A program made the translations under genes and the position numbers. A model generated the notes under the pieces. It searched no databases. It saw only the letters and a program-made list of their open reading frames with translations, and was not told the DNA's origin. 64,000 bases of DNA from Evernia prunastri (taxonomy: Eukaryota; Ascomycota; Lecanoromycetes; Lecanorales; Parmeliaceae), in contig NKYR01000010.1 in NCBI GenBank assembly GCA_003184365.1, positions 186,001 through 250,000 on the forward strand, given 5' to 3'. Below, piece after piece: positions 10,333 to 23,219 of this stretch (position 1 is the stretch's first letter; each line of letters begins with the position of its first letter).

Positions 10333-12942
10333 TCTTAGGTGGTTCTGTACAGATATCCAAGTATTTTGTTCAAATCTACATTCGTGCCTCGTGCAATTAC
10401 GGGCTTACGGGCTTTGTTGGGTTAAGGGCATCTGCTTTCTGGAATCCATTTCCAACTCCATGCTTCCTGTCACAATCGAGACGGCAATGATGCTGTCTAT
10501 CACAGGGGCTCGATGTCTTGGCTCACCTCGCATCGCTCGGCAGGCCGTATGCATATCAAGGAAGAGATCTTATTACGCATTCGTATTGACGGGCAGCGTA
10601 ATCGCACTTCGAGAGTACGAGGGTACCTCGCAAATCCGTCTGACACATCGTAAATTCATAACGATAAGGGGCCAGCAGAGTCGAGGGGCGATTAGTCTTA
10701 CATAACCTCTTTGCTCCTATTCGACACCTTTTTAATTTCCATCACTGCTCTCTATCACTGTGCATAATCACCTCATTCCATTTGACGCCTTTTGATTTCT
10801 ATCACTGATTCCAGGCTCTTGCAACTGCCGCGTATGCGAAGTTGGTATTGAACCACCACGAAGTCCTCCGATTCATTCCGCACGTTTTGCATAGCACAGA
10901 GGCTTCACGGGCAACGGCACGGTATGTGTGGGTGTGAGTGTGGGTGTGTGTGTCTGACAGAGCTAGGTAGGCTCGCCCTCGCAAAGAGCGAAGAGGCAAC
11001 TCCAAAGAAATGCCGTGACTCGATACCATTAAGGCGGACACCCGTTAATTTCCACACGATCGGCCACGATCCGCAGTGACGGCAAGCATCTCCAGCCAAA
11101 GAATTACGCTCTCATCGCCGCTCTCTCTCTCCACTCCCGCCTCAAGAGGCCTGATAACGGCGATGTGAAAGACACTGCACCTGCAGGAGCCAAACAATTT
11201 CGGTCGGCAGGAGAGATTCTGGCCGGCTCCACTCTCCTTTCCAGTGAGAAATCGGGACTCTGAAGGTCTCCACAAGGGCGGCCGCGGTCAGCATTGACCC
11301 AAAAATCTCTGTTAAGAGGAAAAAGTGTTCTGGGCACGATGATTGGAAGGATGTCAAACCTTACTTCCTTCCCTCACTACTATTTTTGCCGCTGACACTT
11401 AAAGAGAAAAGTCGCTCATACCCCTACCGGTCAGAACTCTGATCACCAACCGTCATCATATCAAAGGCTTTTTGCAGGCATTTGATCTTGGCGAACCCGT
11501 GATTCGTAACGTGACTGGCCTCATCACGGGAAATGGGATTCTCGTGAGTCGTGCCTAGGGTCCTAGAGGATGCAGCGGCTCCATGGGTCAGCCCAAAGTA
11601 TCTGCAAGTACTCCTACAGGTCAGCTCGCTGGGCAGGCTACATCAGAAGAACCACGAAAAGGTCTTTTAGCGCGTCAACGCTACAAGATACAAAAAAAGA
11701 AAAATTCGAGAGGCTGAGCCTTTTGATGACCATGTAACCTTTCATGAAATGCCTTCTGGCCTGGCCCGTTGGACGGACCGTACTAAGCTGACAACTATTT
11801 GCGGTCAGGCCGACAGCAGATTGTGAGTTGCGAGCGGATTTTACACGACTTTGACTTAGATACTGTATTGTTGTCTAATGGTCTAGTGTCTGCTACTGCA
11901 TGGCATGACATGCGCCATCGTGCAGACAGTTCGCAGCTTGATTGTGGGAATCCGGAAGAAAGCTTCAAAGCTGGTATGTGGTATATCTCGTGTGATCAGC
12001 CTTGCGGCCTAGCCACCTGCCCGGAGGAAGGCAGGACTTGCCCCAATCTTTGGCTTCTCTCGGGATTCCTTAGGACTTTTTGTTTTTTATGAGTGTTGTC
12101 TTCCAATCATGTTCCAGGGCTCAGCAGCGCTATCTCTAGGTCGGCATGCCCTCCGGCGCCTCGGCAGAGATCCCAGCAATTGACCCCCCGAGCCCCACCC
12201 ACTCAAATACTACGACTCGAGATTCTGCGCATTAGCTCCCTTTGTTTCGCTCTTCCCTCTTCCCTAACCTGCTCTAGCCTTCAACTCTTCAACGACACAC
12301 AAGCCGAAGGAGGCTTTGCAGGTGTGAAAGTCATTTTCACTCACCCTGTCATCATTCAGCTCATTGGCCGTATCATCAAACCACGCCGTTGGGCCCGGAC
12401 TTGGACGAGGCTCAACACAGCTCAACATGGCAGTCCCAAGGACCACTTTGCACCCATCTTTCCCTCGCTCACTGGCCCTTTCGAGATGCGCTCGAGAGGC
12501 AGACGCTTCTAACCGCGGTCCAGCGTGGGATCAGTAAGGATCAGACCTTACCAGTTGCGAGTTCCCCAATGGAGTCATAGCTTGGAGCATGGCGGGTGAT
12601 ATCTCTATTTGTATTAATCACCTTAATTCCTTACTGTTTGTTCATCATCGTCCTTCTTTCCAATCCAAAAGTTCCGTTCATGTGGCGTCCTGCAGCATTT
12701 CTCACTGACCTTCTGCTTCCATTTCCATCGTACTTCTATAGACTCTATATGCCTAGGCTGTGACGTATTGCTGCTCTCCTAGACAAACAAACAAACGCTT
12801 TTCGAATGTCGACTCCATGTAATATTGAGATGCAGAGCTTCCAACTTTCGAGCATTTGCTGTGTGACGGATTAGAGTCTTCCGTGCACGTTGGACCGGGA
12901 CATTATCACCGCCATCAGACTGCCAGAACTTTCGACGCAAAG
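10333..12942. other. Long gene-poor interval
   Basis: About 2.6 kb without a recognisable gene. A GT-rich simple repeat lies near 10921-10953. Small open frames (for example 11799-12092 and 12093-12512) show no family resemblance or convincing start context. The last few hundred bases, rich in C and T, are probably the promoter and 5' leader of the receptor-like gene that follows. Confidence 0.5.
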
Positions 12943-14985
12943 ATGGCAAGCGCTCTTGATCCTATGGCCAACATCACGACCGCGCGAGGACTTTGCACTG
13001 CGCCTTTCTTGCAGCTGTCGAACTTCCCCAGCACTGTGGGATGTAAGTCACTTTCAGAGAACCTTGAATGCTCCTCAATTGCTTCGCTGACCTGCGTTCC
13101 AGACCTCGACGGCCGGTTCTGCGCTCCTGTGCCTTCCGCCGAGGGCACGGTCGACTGTTGCCTGCCATGCCCTATAACAGACTGGGTGTACTCAGATGGT
13201 GCGTGATAGCTGGATTGGTACGCATGACACGGGAGATTAATAAAATGCATAGACTTTAATACGATACCGAAAGCCGCGAATTGGCTCAATGTCGCGGGCA
13301 TGGTCTGTTCAATGTCACTGCTCCTCAGCTTCATCGTCTTGCCGGTGCAAAAAACGAACCGGCATTACCTTACAATTGGGCTGGTGGTCGCGATATGCTT
13401 CATGCAAGTAGGTCATCCTTCGTCCGTCGTCCGAGATTAAGTATTCAAGTGGATGGGCTGATTGTTGTAGTTGGGCTTCATCATTCCGTTGGGTGCCAAG
13501 CCAGAACAATGTCATGATGCTATCACACCAAATGATATGGATTCGGACATGTCATGTGCTTTCTCCGGAGCTTTTCTGCTTTTTGGAGGCTTTGCAGCGA
13601 TTTTATGGGGTGAGCACATCCTCTAAATGCTAGATGTTGATATACTGAACTCTGAAGGCTTTCTTCGTTCCTTATCGATACATCTGCAAATCTGCTGGCA
13701 AGTTGTGACGGGGAGAAAGTTCTTTTGGTCTTCGCTTATTGCTGGATGGGGTTTACCGGGCTTATTCCTTGCAATCACACTTCCACTCACCGGGACCTCG
13801 TATAGATTCGGAGATACGTGCCACATCAACCACACGAAAGCTCTGCAAGACTATTGGGGACCTCTTTTGGCCTTCGCCGTCGTCTCGACTATTCTGCAAT
13901 TCGCTACTTTCGGCTACTGTATCAAGGTTTACATCAAATCGCTTTTCGACGATGGAACTGGCAGATCCGTAACGCAAGTCAGCTCGGGTCTCCCCACCCA
14001 TTCGTCTGACAGTGGCAGCATCAAGACTGTCACTGCCGGACAAGCATATCGGAGAATCAAGAAAGTCATCGGGTTGCAATGGCGGGGAACTGCCATAGTG
14101 CTCATCATCATTATAAACGTTGTGTTCTTGTCCATTGTTTTTGTTCAGATGGACAATACCGTCGTAGCGGCTATGCAGGATTTGGCAAGGGCGGAGCCAT
14201 GGCTGCTTTGCTTGGTCATCAATGGTGGCGACAAGACACCCTGCTTGGATATAGTGAAACAGGCAGATCTGGTAGCGAACGAAGGAACGGTTATGGCGGC
14301 CTTGGTCCTGCTCTCCGTGAGTGGACCTGGTTCACAGAGATATGATCGTGCTGGCTGACTTTCATCTCAGCTCAATGGGATATGGACACTGCTCTTCATT
14401 GGTCGAACCTCTATGCTGTTTGGTTGGATAGACCTTGTCCGACGTCCTCTCACAAAACGAAGTGACTTCGTTTCCGTTGACGCCCGCGGTTACTCAACCA
14501 GTCCCAAAGACTACGAAATGATAAGCTCACCCCCAACCACCTCTGGAATGCCCAAGTCACTCGACCGCGTCATTACGAGCCCACGCTCGGAGCACGACGA
14601 GCAATTATCACCGTTACCTCAATCGCCACCATCACCCTCAAGTCAATATACAAACGACTACTTCAACAAAGATGCTGACTTGAAAAGCCAGCATCTGAGC
14701 TTTTCTCTGCCTCGAGAAGCGGACTATAAGAGTCCAAAATTGAGCTTCTCAACCCCACGACCGCCGAGTGCGGGGAGGTCGTTCTCGAGGGAGAGCTACG
14801 GGAGGTCCTACCACCCACAACAACTGGCCCAAACTAGCCCAGGAAGGCCCTTTTCCCCCCGACCGGGAAGAGAAAGTGAAGGATCTGGTTTCTCAGCAGC
14901 ATATGACTGGGATCCAGCGTCAACCTATGCCCCGCCGAGCACGCATGTTCCAACCTACAGCAGGCCTGATCCGTATAAGCTCTGA
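12943..14985 (+). CDS. Seven-TM receptor-like integral membrane protein (cAMP-receptor/frizzled-like class)
   Basis: Six exons (12943-13042, 13103-13198, 13253-13407, 13471-13609, 13658-14316, 14371-14985) give 587 residues. A cysteine-rich extracellular N-terminus (RGLCTAPFLQLSNFP, FCAPVP, DCCLPCPITDWVY) is followed by seven hydrophobic segments. Between segments lie conserved stretches such as SIHLQICWQVVTGRKFFW and YRFGDTCHINHTKALQDYWG. The segment containing KVIGLQWRGTAIVLIIIINV follows a cytoplasmic loop. The last 190 residues form a Ser/Pro-rich cytoplasmic tail. Proteins of this pattern are widespread in filamentous ascomycetes and annotated as GPCR-like; ligand and coupling are unknown. 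The start is the ATG at 12943; an in-frame leader upstream is not needed for the family match. Confidence 0.85.
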
Positions 14986-16533
14986 AGGAAGCAAGCAAGC
15001 TCGAGAACGAGCTGTCGCTCTTTCTCATATTTACGATTCATTGACAGCGATTCTACTACTACGTGGAGCATTTGAGGCTTGATTGCTTAGCGACGCATTC
15101 GCAGGGGAATAGCGCTTGGTGTACATATCCCGGCACGGCCTATTACTCTTCTTTCTCGTGTGTGTAAAATGATACTTAGCGAGCATTGGAGCTTTGGTTG
15201 ATCGCAGGGAGCATCCGGCGCGGCATACAGGGCTCGCCGTAGCCCCAAGCCTGGAGCTTCGGGCTGAACTCGCGGCCCATGGGCATCGGGAAGCTGCACA
15301 CCACATACATTCGCTAGGGTCCAGAACCCATCATCTTCACTAATAGCAATTTCCAAAAAGTTAAAGATGTCAGCTTTGCTCAGCTTGAAATCCTGAGGCA
15401 TCTGATAGTTCTCGTATTCGAATCCTGAGGAATCTACTCTATGATTGCATCGTCTGTACTTGCTCGCGCTGATAATTCTCTGACCCCTTTGCCGAAGGAT
15501 TCCGGCGAATACGCTCCCCCAGGTGCCGTTTGCAGATGCCATGAATAATTGCGCAAAATCAGACCACCGAAGATCTGGCAGGATTAATCTACAATCTGAC
15601 TGTGCTTGAAGAATCCTTCTGACTATCAGATTCACTATCTATCATGATGAAACCATTCCCCACTAGCATCCCTGCCTCCCATCATCCCCACCACACCCTA
15701 AACGTAAGGCCCCTTTTGGGGGGGAGGGGGAATTACCGGGTCCTCCGAAAAGTTAGATGCGCGAGCCGCGTTGAGCGTGTCATTTGGGTTTTTTGACGAA
15801 TCCTTCAGGATTCTAAGATGATATGCGCCGATGCGAAAGGATTTAGGATCATCGAGGATTAGGATTCATCGACAACCTTGGGGTCAGAAAACGTGGTCAC
15901 GACTCGCGCTTGCATGGAGCTTCGTAGAGCTATTCTAGAACGTGCATCTAGCTGAGGGAGTAGTTTGCGATGCTGACATCTGAGTGCGAACGCCGACTTC
16001 GTATGTAGGACGCGTACTCGAGCTCAGCCTGATCGCAGCTGGTGGCTTGCAAGAGGTGCGTAGGGATAGCGGGTTTTAAACGATGGTGTTTGACCATCTC
16101 GACTTTGATGCAGGCTCCATTTTTGAGATTCTCTTGCCAGATCCACGATTGGTTGCAGTAGCTAGCGCATGGGGGATTGGTGAATGGATTCAGGAGGGAT
16201 CTGGAGAGGGAACGGCTGAGGCCTGGAGTAGATTTGGTCTTAACAGAGATTGGGATTTCTAGTACCTACAGCATGCAGAAGCTATTTTGTCAGGTCATCT
16301 CAGACTCCTTGTTCACCGATGCACATTGCTGTCGAGAGCATTGAACAGTATAACCCCCTTAAGTTCCATTGACTAGCGCTGATTGGTAGATCGCGAGCAC
16401 TTGTCCAGGCCAAGATCTTCTTGCTCTCAGTGCGCCTAGAAGTGCGAAGGCGCATGAATCTCCAAGCCCAGGCATTGGCATTTGGTATAACCAAGGTGCC
16501 GAGCAAGGCAGACGGGACGTTTCCTTAATGGAT
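14986..16533. other. Interval with one weak minus-strand ORF
   Basis: A minus-strand frame at 15635-15087 encodes 182 residues, including KLSKADIFNFLEIAISEDDGF. I recognise no family, and the end of the frame looks non-coding, so it may be a piece of a spliced gene or chance. The remainder shows no gene. Near 15710-15735 there is a G-rich run. Confidence 0.35.
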
Positions 16534-17109
16534 CTATACCGCTACAACTGTTACTTCTCCCGGTGATGTCTTCGCTTGTAGCATCCCAGAAGCCTCGATT
16601 GGATGGGCCGTTGCGGAAGACATGTGGAGCCGACGGGCCAAGAATTTCGTTCCAGTGAGGGGAGTTTTGTAGTACGGTGCGGTAGGGGCAAAACCTGCCG
16701 ATTCATAGAGCGAGATGGCTTGAGTCATGGAAGGCAGAGTGTCTAATTTGATCTCATTGTATCCCAGCGCGACCGCTATGTCAAGGATCGCATGCAGTAG
16801 CTTCTTCCCGACGCCTAAGCCACGTCCTGCCGGGAGAATGTAAAGCCTTTTCATCTCACAGCAGTCCGGTGGGGAAAGCGGGCGTACAGCAACGCATCCC
16901 ACCGCAGCGCCATTACCGTTGCGAGCCAGTAATATTTCACCAGTGGGAGGAGCATACTTTCCCGGTAAGGACTTGAGCTCAGCATCAAATTCTTGGAATG
17001 AGAGATCCAAGCCTAGTGAAGTGGCATATGCTGCGAATAGCTGCGCTGTGGCTTCCAGATCTTGGGCGGACCGTGCCCGTTCAATGCTGACAGATTTCCA
17101 CTCAATCAT
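16534..17109 (-). CDS. GNAT-family N-acetyltransferase
   Basis: Intronless, 191 residues. The fold is evident from the order of motifs: GCVAVRPLSPPDCCEMKRLYILPAGRGLGVGKKLLHAIL contains beta-4 and the acetyl-CoA pyrophosphate loop (R-G-L-G-V-G, matching R/Q-x-x-G-x-G/A). This is followed by IKLDTLPSMTQAISLYESAGF, a typical motif B with the substrate-side tyrosine. The sequence is of the small-molecule GNAT type seen in bacteria and fungi; the substrate cannot be told. The gene is not close in sequence to the GNAT series at 25-45 kb. A CT/CA microsatellite lies directly upstream of the start codon. Confidence 0.85.
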   Translation of the reverse strand: MIEWKSVSIERARSAQDLEATAQLFAAYATSLGLDLSFQEFDAELKSLPGKYAPPTGEILLARNGNGAAVGCVAVRPLSPPDCCEMKRLYILPAGRGLGVGKKLLHAILDIAVALGYNEIKLDTLPSMTQAISLYESAGFAPTAPYYKTPLTGTKFLARRLHMSSATAHPIEASGMLQAKTSPGEVTVVAV

Positions 17110-17112
17110 TTC

Positions 17113-17164
17113 GCCTCTCTCTCTCTCTCTCTCTCTCTATCTCACACACACACTCTCTCTCTCA
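17113..17164. repeat. CT/CA microsatellite
   Basis: A (CT)n tract interrupted by a short (CA)n tract, lying immediately 5' of the GNAT start codon, probably in its leader or promoter. Confidence 0.85.
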
Positions 17165-17368
17165 GGGTCTCGATTCTTCGAACAAAGGCATGAAGGATCG
17201 GTGGGAGGACACTTGGAGATTATTTGAAGTAGTAGGAGAAACGTCCGAGTAAGGAAAATAGGTTTGCGGTTAGTTGCGGTGAAGTATTCGGCAAATACTC
17301 GGCACATAAACTGGGTGAAGAGAAAAGTAGCAATCGGCAGCATCGATATTTGAAATGTTCACTGCAAC

Positions 17369-20300
17369 ATGGTGAAATCTTATCTGTAAGTTCGTCTACC
17401 AATTTCTACAACCTAAATATTGCTTTGCTGACCGGCGTAGGAAGTATGAGCATTCCAAGACCTTCGGCCTCATAACTTCTGCTTCTTGCAATGCTGTCTG
17501 GTGTGAGGATGAAAATGTTCAGACTGCAGCGCTGCGTTCTTCAGGCGCGGGGAGAGCCATTGTGGGCGCCGATGAGGAGGTGCTGTTGTGGGATTTGAAG
17601 AAGGGGGAACTCCTTGGGAGGTGGAAAGACAGCGGTTGCAACGCAGAGGTCACTGTCATAGCCCGCAGTAACGCCGATCCAGATGTCTACGCTGTAGGGT
17701 ATGGAGATGGAAGTATAAGAATTTGGGACTCTAGAATCGCTACGGTCATAATCAACTTCAATGGTCACAAGTCTGCTGTCACTACATTGGTCTTCGACAA
17801 AGACGGGGTTCGCCTAGCTAGTGGAGCAAAAGATACGGACATCATCGTATGGGACTTAGTCGCCGAGGTAGGGCTTTTCAAATTACGAGGACACAAGGAT
17901 CAAATTACAGGTCTCCATTACCTTCATATAAATGATCAATATTCAACCGTGGATGGCGACACGAATGGCAACGGAGCACATACCAATAGATTTACCGGAG
18001 GCGATGAAAAGCACGCAGGCTTCCTGATATCTACCAGCAAAGATGCACTCATCAAGCTTTGGGATATTGGATCGCAGCATTGCATCGAAACGCATGTTGC
18101 TCAAAGTAATGGCGAGTGCTGGTCAATGGGAGTATCGGCCGACCAATCAGGTGCCATCACAGCAGGGAACGACGGCGAGCTGAAAGTCTGGTCAGTAGAT
18201 TTGGTGAATCTGAGCGAGGCTGCCAGTGAAGTTTCCGATAGCTCTCCGAAGACGTTTCTCAAAGAAAGGGGCATCCTGTACAGACAGGGTAAAGACCGCA
18301 CCCTAGGCGTCAGCTTTCATCCGCGCGGCAGCTACATTGCAGCACACGGCCCTGATAAAGCTGTAGAGCTTTGGAGAATTCGGAGCGAGAGCGAAGTACA
18401 GAAAACGTTGGCAAGAAAAAGGAAGAGACGGAAAGAGAAAGCCGTGGCTGCTGCAGGTCAAGACAGCAAAGGAAATGATGAGCTAATAGAGGGCGACGAT
18501 GGATTCGGTGACCTGTCATCAGCACCGGTAACGGATGTCATTGTCCCCTATATCATAGTCCGAACTACTGGTAAGGTACGGTCAATGAATTGGGCTGGCC
18601 GGAGATCGGGCAAAAGTGTTCAGCTACTGGTGGCAACTACGAACAATCAGCTAGAAGTCTATAACGTGACATCAAAGCAAAAGGAGGAGCCTTCTAAAAC
18701 AGATGAGGTACCGGATTACACTCGAACTTTCTCCGTGGATATGCCCGGACATCGCACAGACGTGCGATCCTTAGCGTTGAGCTCTGACGACAGGATGCTG
18801 GCGTCTGCAAGTAATGGTAACTTGAAAATATGGAATATACGCACACAAAGCTGCATTCGAACACTCGATTGCGGCTACGCGCTCTGCGCCACTTTTTTGC
18901 CAGGGGACAAGATCGTAATTGTCGGAAATCGAAATGGGGAACTAGAAATTTTTGACATAGCTTCGTCCACACTAATAGAGACAGTGAAGGCCCACGAGGG
19001 GCCTGTGTGGACATTACATGTTCATCCCGATGGCAGATCTATGGCCACTGGCAGTGCTGACAAGTCCGCCAAGTTCTTCAACTTTGAGGTCGTCCAAGAG
19101 GAAATACCGGGGACGAAACGCTCAACGCCTCGTTTTAAGCTCGCCCATACCCGTACCCTCAAAGTCGCCGATGACATACTTAGTCTGCGCTTCTCTCCTG
19201 ATTCACGGCTCCTTGCTCTCTCCCTCCTTGACAACACCGTCAAAGTCTTTTTCGTCGACTCATTGAAACTCTTCCTCAATCTCTATGGCCACAAATTACC
19301 CGTATTAAGCATAAACATCTCTTACGACAGTAAGCTAATAGTTACTTGCTCAGCGGACAAGAATGTACGGCTCTGGGGTCTAGACTTCGGAGATTGCCAT
19401 AAGGCCTTCTTCGCTCACCAAGACAGTATCATGCAAGTGGCATTCATCCCTCACAACCAAGACGGCAATGGTCACCACTTCTTTAGTGCAAGCAAAGACA
19501 ACGTCATAAAATACTGGGACGGTGACAAGTTTGAACAAATCCAAAAGCTCGAAGGGCACCACGGAGAGATCTGGGCAATGGCCGTGAGTCGAACAGGTGA
19601 ATTCCTCATCAGCGCGAGTCACGACAAAAGCATCCGAGTCTGGAACCAGACCGACGAGCAGATCTTTCTGGAAGAAGAGCGAGAAAAAGAATTGGAGGAG
19701 CTCTATGAAAGCACACTCACAACTTCCCTCGAGCAGGAAGAAGAAGCCGGTGAAGAGAGAAGTGAAGCCGTTGCGGCTGGCAAGCAGACGGTTGAAACTC
19801 TCATGGCGGGCGAGAAGATTGCCGAAGCACTCGAAGTTGGCATGGCAGATCTAGCTATCATGAACGAGTATCACGAAGCCAAGGCAACGCAGCCGAATCT
19901 CGCGTTACCACAGCGCAATCTCATCTTCTTAGCTTACAACCATATATCTGCCGAAGCGCATCTCCTCAACGTTATCCAAAAGATCAAAGCTGCCGCCCTC
20001 CAAGACGCTCTCCTCGTCCTCCCGTTTGATAAAGTCGCCCCCCTCTTCACCTTCTTGCGTATCTGGGCTGAGAGGCAATGGAACATGCCATTGACCTGCC
20101 GTGTCCTGTTCTTTATGCTTAAGACGCATCACAAACAGCTGGTGGCAAGTAAATCGATGAGACCGATGTTGGATGGGATCCGCGAGCAATTGAGAGGAGC
20201 GTTACAGGCGCAGAAGGATGAGATGGGATTTAACCTCGCCGCTTTGCGATTTGTAGGAAGAAGAATGGACGAGATGGGTCAAAAGCAGTATGTGGATGAG

Positions 20301-20372
20301 AAAGTCTGGGAAGAAGAAGAGGAAATGGTTGCCAAGCGGAGGAAGAAAAGGGGATTTGTTGACGTAGCTTGA
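17369..20372 (+). CDS. utp12: UTP12/DIP2, WD40 subunit of the UTP-B part of the SSU processome
   Basis: Two exons (17369-17385 and 17441-20372) give 982 residues. The 17-nt first exon supplies MVKSYL, and splicing yields MVKSYLKYEHSKTFGL, the near-invariant start of Dip2/WDR3 proteins. Two WD40 propellers follow (repeats such as GSIRIWDSR, DTDIIVWDL, DALIKLWDIG, NLKIWNIRTQ, DKNVRLWGLDFGD, DKSIRVWNQTDEQ), separated by a basic insert (ARKRKRRKEKA). The C-terminal Utp12 domain spans about residues 810-925 (ISAEAHLLNVIQKIKAAALQ). In the nucleolus Utp12 belongs to UTP-B, which binds the 5' ETS of pre-rRNA. The last residues are basic and probably a nucleolar signal. Confidence 0.96.
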
Positions 20373-21299
20373 AGCTGCAGTGGAATCGAGGAGATCATGA
20401 AACAAAAATGCTTGAGACGCAAAGTGTGCCTCCTCTCCTCGTAAGTGTCTCCTCTCTGCTCTACGAGGTTGCAGAGTGTTGGCTGTCCACTGGTCCAATG
20501 TCGGGGATATCGATGCACTGCCAGGACCTTCAAGGTGAAGATCAAGAAAGGGGATAAGCTCATCTAGCGAAGTTTTGGGCACGATAGGGAAGAACGGCAT
20601 ATTGGAAGGCTGGCTAGTAGTGGTACAATTGTAACATAGGTAGCATAAAGGAAGGGAAGATAATTTTAAGAGAGGAAATCGCCCGATTGAAATGGAATAG
20701 ATTATGATTCCCAGTAGAGATACATAATGCATCCATTCGTGGCAACTGAGTAACAAAACTCACTTGAGCCCTAACAGGTCCTTTGAAAGCGAGCTCTGAG
20801 ATTGGCCAAATTCTTTTCAAAGATTAGAGACTTGTGATACCTTTTGCGGTTTCGATGTGGTGGGCAATCTTGGAGAGTATTGGGATCCAGGAGTTCGACC
20901 ATGAATACGATCGTATGGTCTTGCCTTGCAGCCAATTTATTCTGTTGCTATGTGGTCGTTTTAAATTCACCAGGTGCAGATGCAGAAGCCCACTCGGTAA
21001 CAACAGAATCATTGCTTTGTATTGGCAGAGCGTCGAAGTCGACCGAGCGTGAGGATCACTGTCCGGACATTCCTACCCTACAAGCTACGATCGTCACGTC
21101 AAAAACTGCCTGGTAGTGCCTGAGAAGAGCAATATCATTGGGTATCATGCGACCTGGTTCTCGTTCTATCCATCTTCTTCTGCGGCTCTAGTGCCCAGAC
21201 TACCACCAGCGGTGGGGTAACCCCGTCGTCCTATTCGTCCCTCTCTCCTGGCTTCTTCCCAACAAGATCATTCTTCCCCACGAGCTCATTAGACCACTG
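20373..21299. other. Convergent intergenic stretch between UTP12 and EMC6
   Basis: This contains the 3' ends of two genes that run toward each other. Only short frames without family resemblance are present. Confidence 0.5.
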
Positions 21300-21698
21300 T
21301 CAAGCCCGTACCAATCCGTAGAATAGCGTCCACGTCAGCACAAAACTCATCCCGCCATTGAGCACATCTCCGGCCCACAGCTCGCTCCACGCTCCCTGGA
21401 AGTAGTCTTGTTGTTTGCCCTTTGCTAATATGCTCCAGATAAGGAGGGAGACGAAGAAAGTGCCAATAAGGTAGAAGAGGAAGCCGGAGTAGGACTCAAG
21501 ACCGAGGATACCGGAGGCGACGCCGAAGAGAGAGGCTGTGAGGGAGCGAATATTGGAGATCACCTATGGGAAGAGTCAGTGGTTGCAGGGCTTGGAAGTG
21601 ACTCGCTAGAGAGGTGTAGGAAGTGAAACTACCTGGGTATTGTGCTGGACAGACTCCTGAACAATAGGAGAAATGGCTAGCTCGCGCTCGGTGGGCAT
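21300..21698 (-). CDS. emc6: ER membrane protein complex subunit 6 (EMC6)
   Basis: Two exons on the minus strand (21698-21633 and 21563-21300) encode 109 residues, the normal EMC6 size. The N-terminus MPTERELAISPIVQESVQHN is joined at a GT...AG intron to VISNIRSLTASLFGVASGIL. Three hydrophobic helices then follow (Rab5-interacting/EMC6 fold), including GFLFYLIGTFFVSLLIWSI and GGMSFVLTWTLFYGLVRA at the end. EMC6 sits in the membrane core of the EMC insertase, which inserts tail-anchored and polytopic proteins into the ER membrane. The gene is divergent from the PTC7 gene. Confidence 0.94.
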
Positions 21699-21992
21699 GA
21701 CTGTTTTGCTGGAGCTTCAAGGAAGCTGCGTTCAAGATGTGGAGAAGAGCTCTGTTGCTGTTGTCATTTGGTATGGCGACTTACGCTAACCTCGTAAGAG
21801 CCTAAAGCGAGTAATGTTGTGTTCTCCGGATTCCCCCGTATGATTCTCTAGATTGTTGTTCCGTTTGAGCAGTTTCCTACAATGGAATCGGAACATTGAT
21901 GATATCTAATCTTGTTCGATCATGATCAAGAAATTCCTGGACCTGGAACATCGGTCCTTCCCGCGAAACGTCCTCCTCTGCCAATAGCTGGT

Positions 21993-23219
21993 ATGAGAGC
22001 TGCTATCCGAAGCCGTGTCTTCAAATCTCCCACGCAGCAGCGATGGGTCACTTCCCCACCCACAGTCTCCGCGGCGGGCAAGACTACACCCTTGCCAGCC
22101 GATGTCCTCAATCAGAAACCCAAATCCCCTTTCTACTTCGATACCGGATACTCCCTCTTCGCCAAACGCCCGTCTCGGCCATTCCCTCCACCTTTCTACT
22201 CTCCGCCTTCGGGATCCTTTTCCGACCCATTGAGTACGCATAACCGAAGTAGGGACAGGCGTTCTTACGTGAATGGAGAAATGATAAGGGGTATCACCAA
22301 CGGAGATGACGCTGTTCTTGTAGAAGAGAACTTCATAGGGGCAAACGATGGGGTTGGGGCTTGGGCTACGAGGGAGAAGGGTCATGCTGCGTAAGCACTG
22401 CCATTTTGGCTGATCAATGGATGTGGGAGGGCTGAACTTCCCAGGCTCTGGTCCAGATTGATTCTCCATTTCTGGGCTCTGGAGGCAGAACGCGATGCTT
22501 CTGTCACGGACGCTGCTGCTACGTCTTCGGAGCCGAACCCGGTCGAATATCTACAGAAAGCGTACGAGCAGACAATGACAGCAACTTCGACACCAAATGA
22601 ATGGAATGGTACAACAACTGCCTGTGCCGCTCTCCTTCACCACAGTACCAAAGAACCTAGATTACCACTCCTCTATGTGACGAATTTAGGAGACTCCCAA
22701 TGTCTAGTTCTGCGCCCTAAAGATCAGAGCGTTATTTACAAAACGAGCGAGCAATGGCACTGGTTTGACTGCCCACGGCAATTGGGTACCAATAGTCCAG
22801 ATACTCCTATTGCTAACGCTGTTATGGACAAGGTAAACATTGGAGAGAATGATGTGGTGCTCGCTATGTCTGATGGCGTCGTTGATAATCTCTGGGAACA
22901 TGAAATTCTCGAAAATGTCGTAGATAGCATTCGAAAATGGGAATCTGGAGAAGGCGGTGAGGATTCCGTAGACAGAGCAGGTGGTGCTGGTGGTGGTATG
23001 CTCTTTGTAGCAAAAGAGCTCGTGAAAGCGGCTCGGATCATCGCCGAAGACCCTTATGCCGAAAGTCCATTCATGGAACGAGCGGTGGAGGAGGGTTTAG
23101 CTATGGAAGGAGGTAGGAACTGCTCAATTTTGAGCTCCTCTTATATGGCTAACGAAACGTCAGGCAAATTGGATGATATCAGTGTCGTTGCTGCATTATG
23201 TCGGAAGCGAGGTGGCTGA
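21993..23219 (+). CDS. ptc7: PTC7-type mitochondrial protein phosphatase 2C
   Basis: Three exons (21993-22390, 22445-23112, 23164-23219) give 373 residues. I chose the ATG at 21993 because it starts an Arg-rich, Asp/Glu-free presequence (MRAAIRSRVFKSPTQQRW) typical of mitochondrial import; the open frame reaches back to 21912 but adds an acidic stretch. PP2C metal-site motifs are present: GDDAVLVEENFIGANDGVGAW, YVTNLGDSQCLVLR, and VVLAMSDGVVDNLWEHEI. The second intron (23113-23163, 51 nt) is in frame and free of stops; its removal gives EGGKLDDISVVAALC, the family ending. Yeast Ptc7 dephosphorylates mitochondrial proteins, including one acting in coenzyme Q synthesis. Confidence 0.92.
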
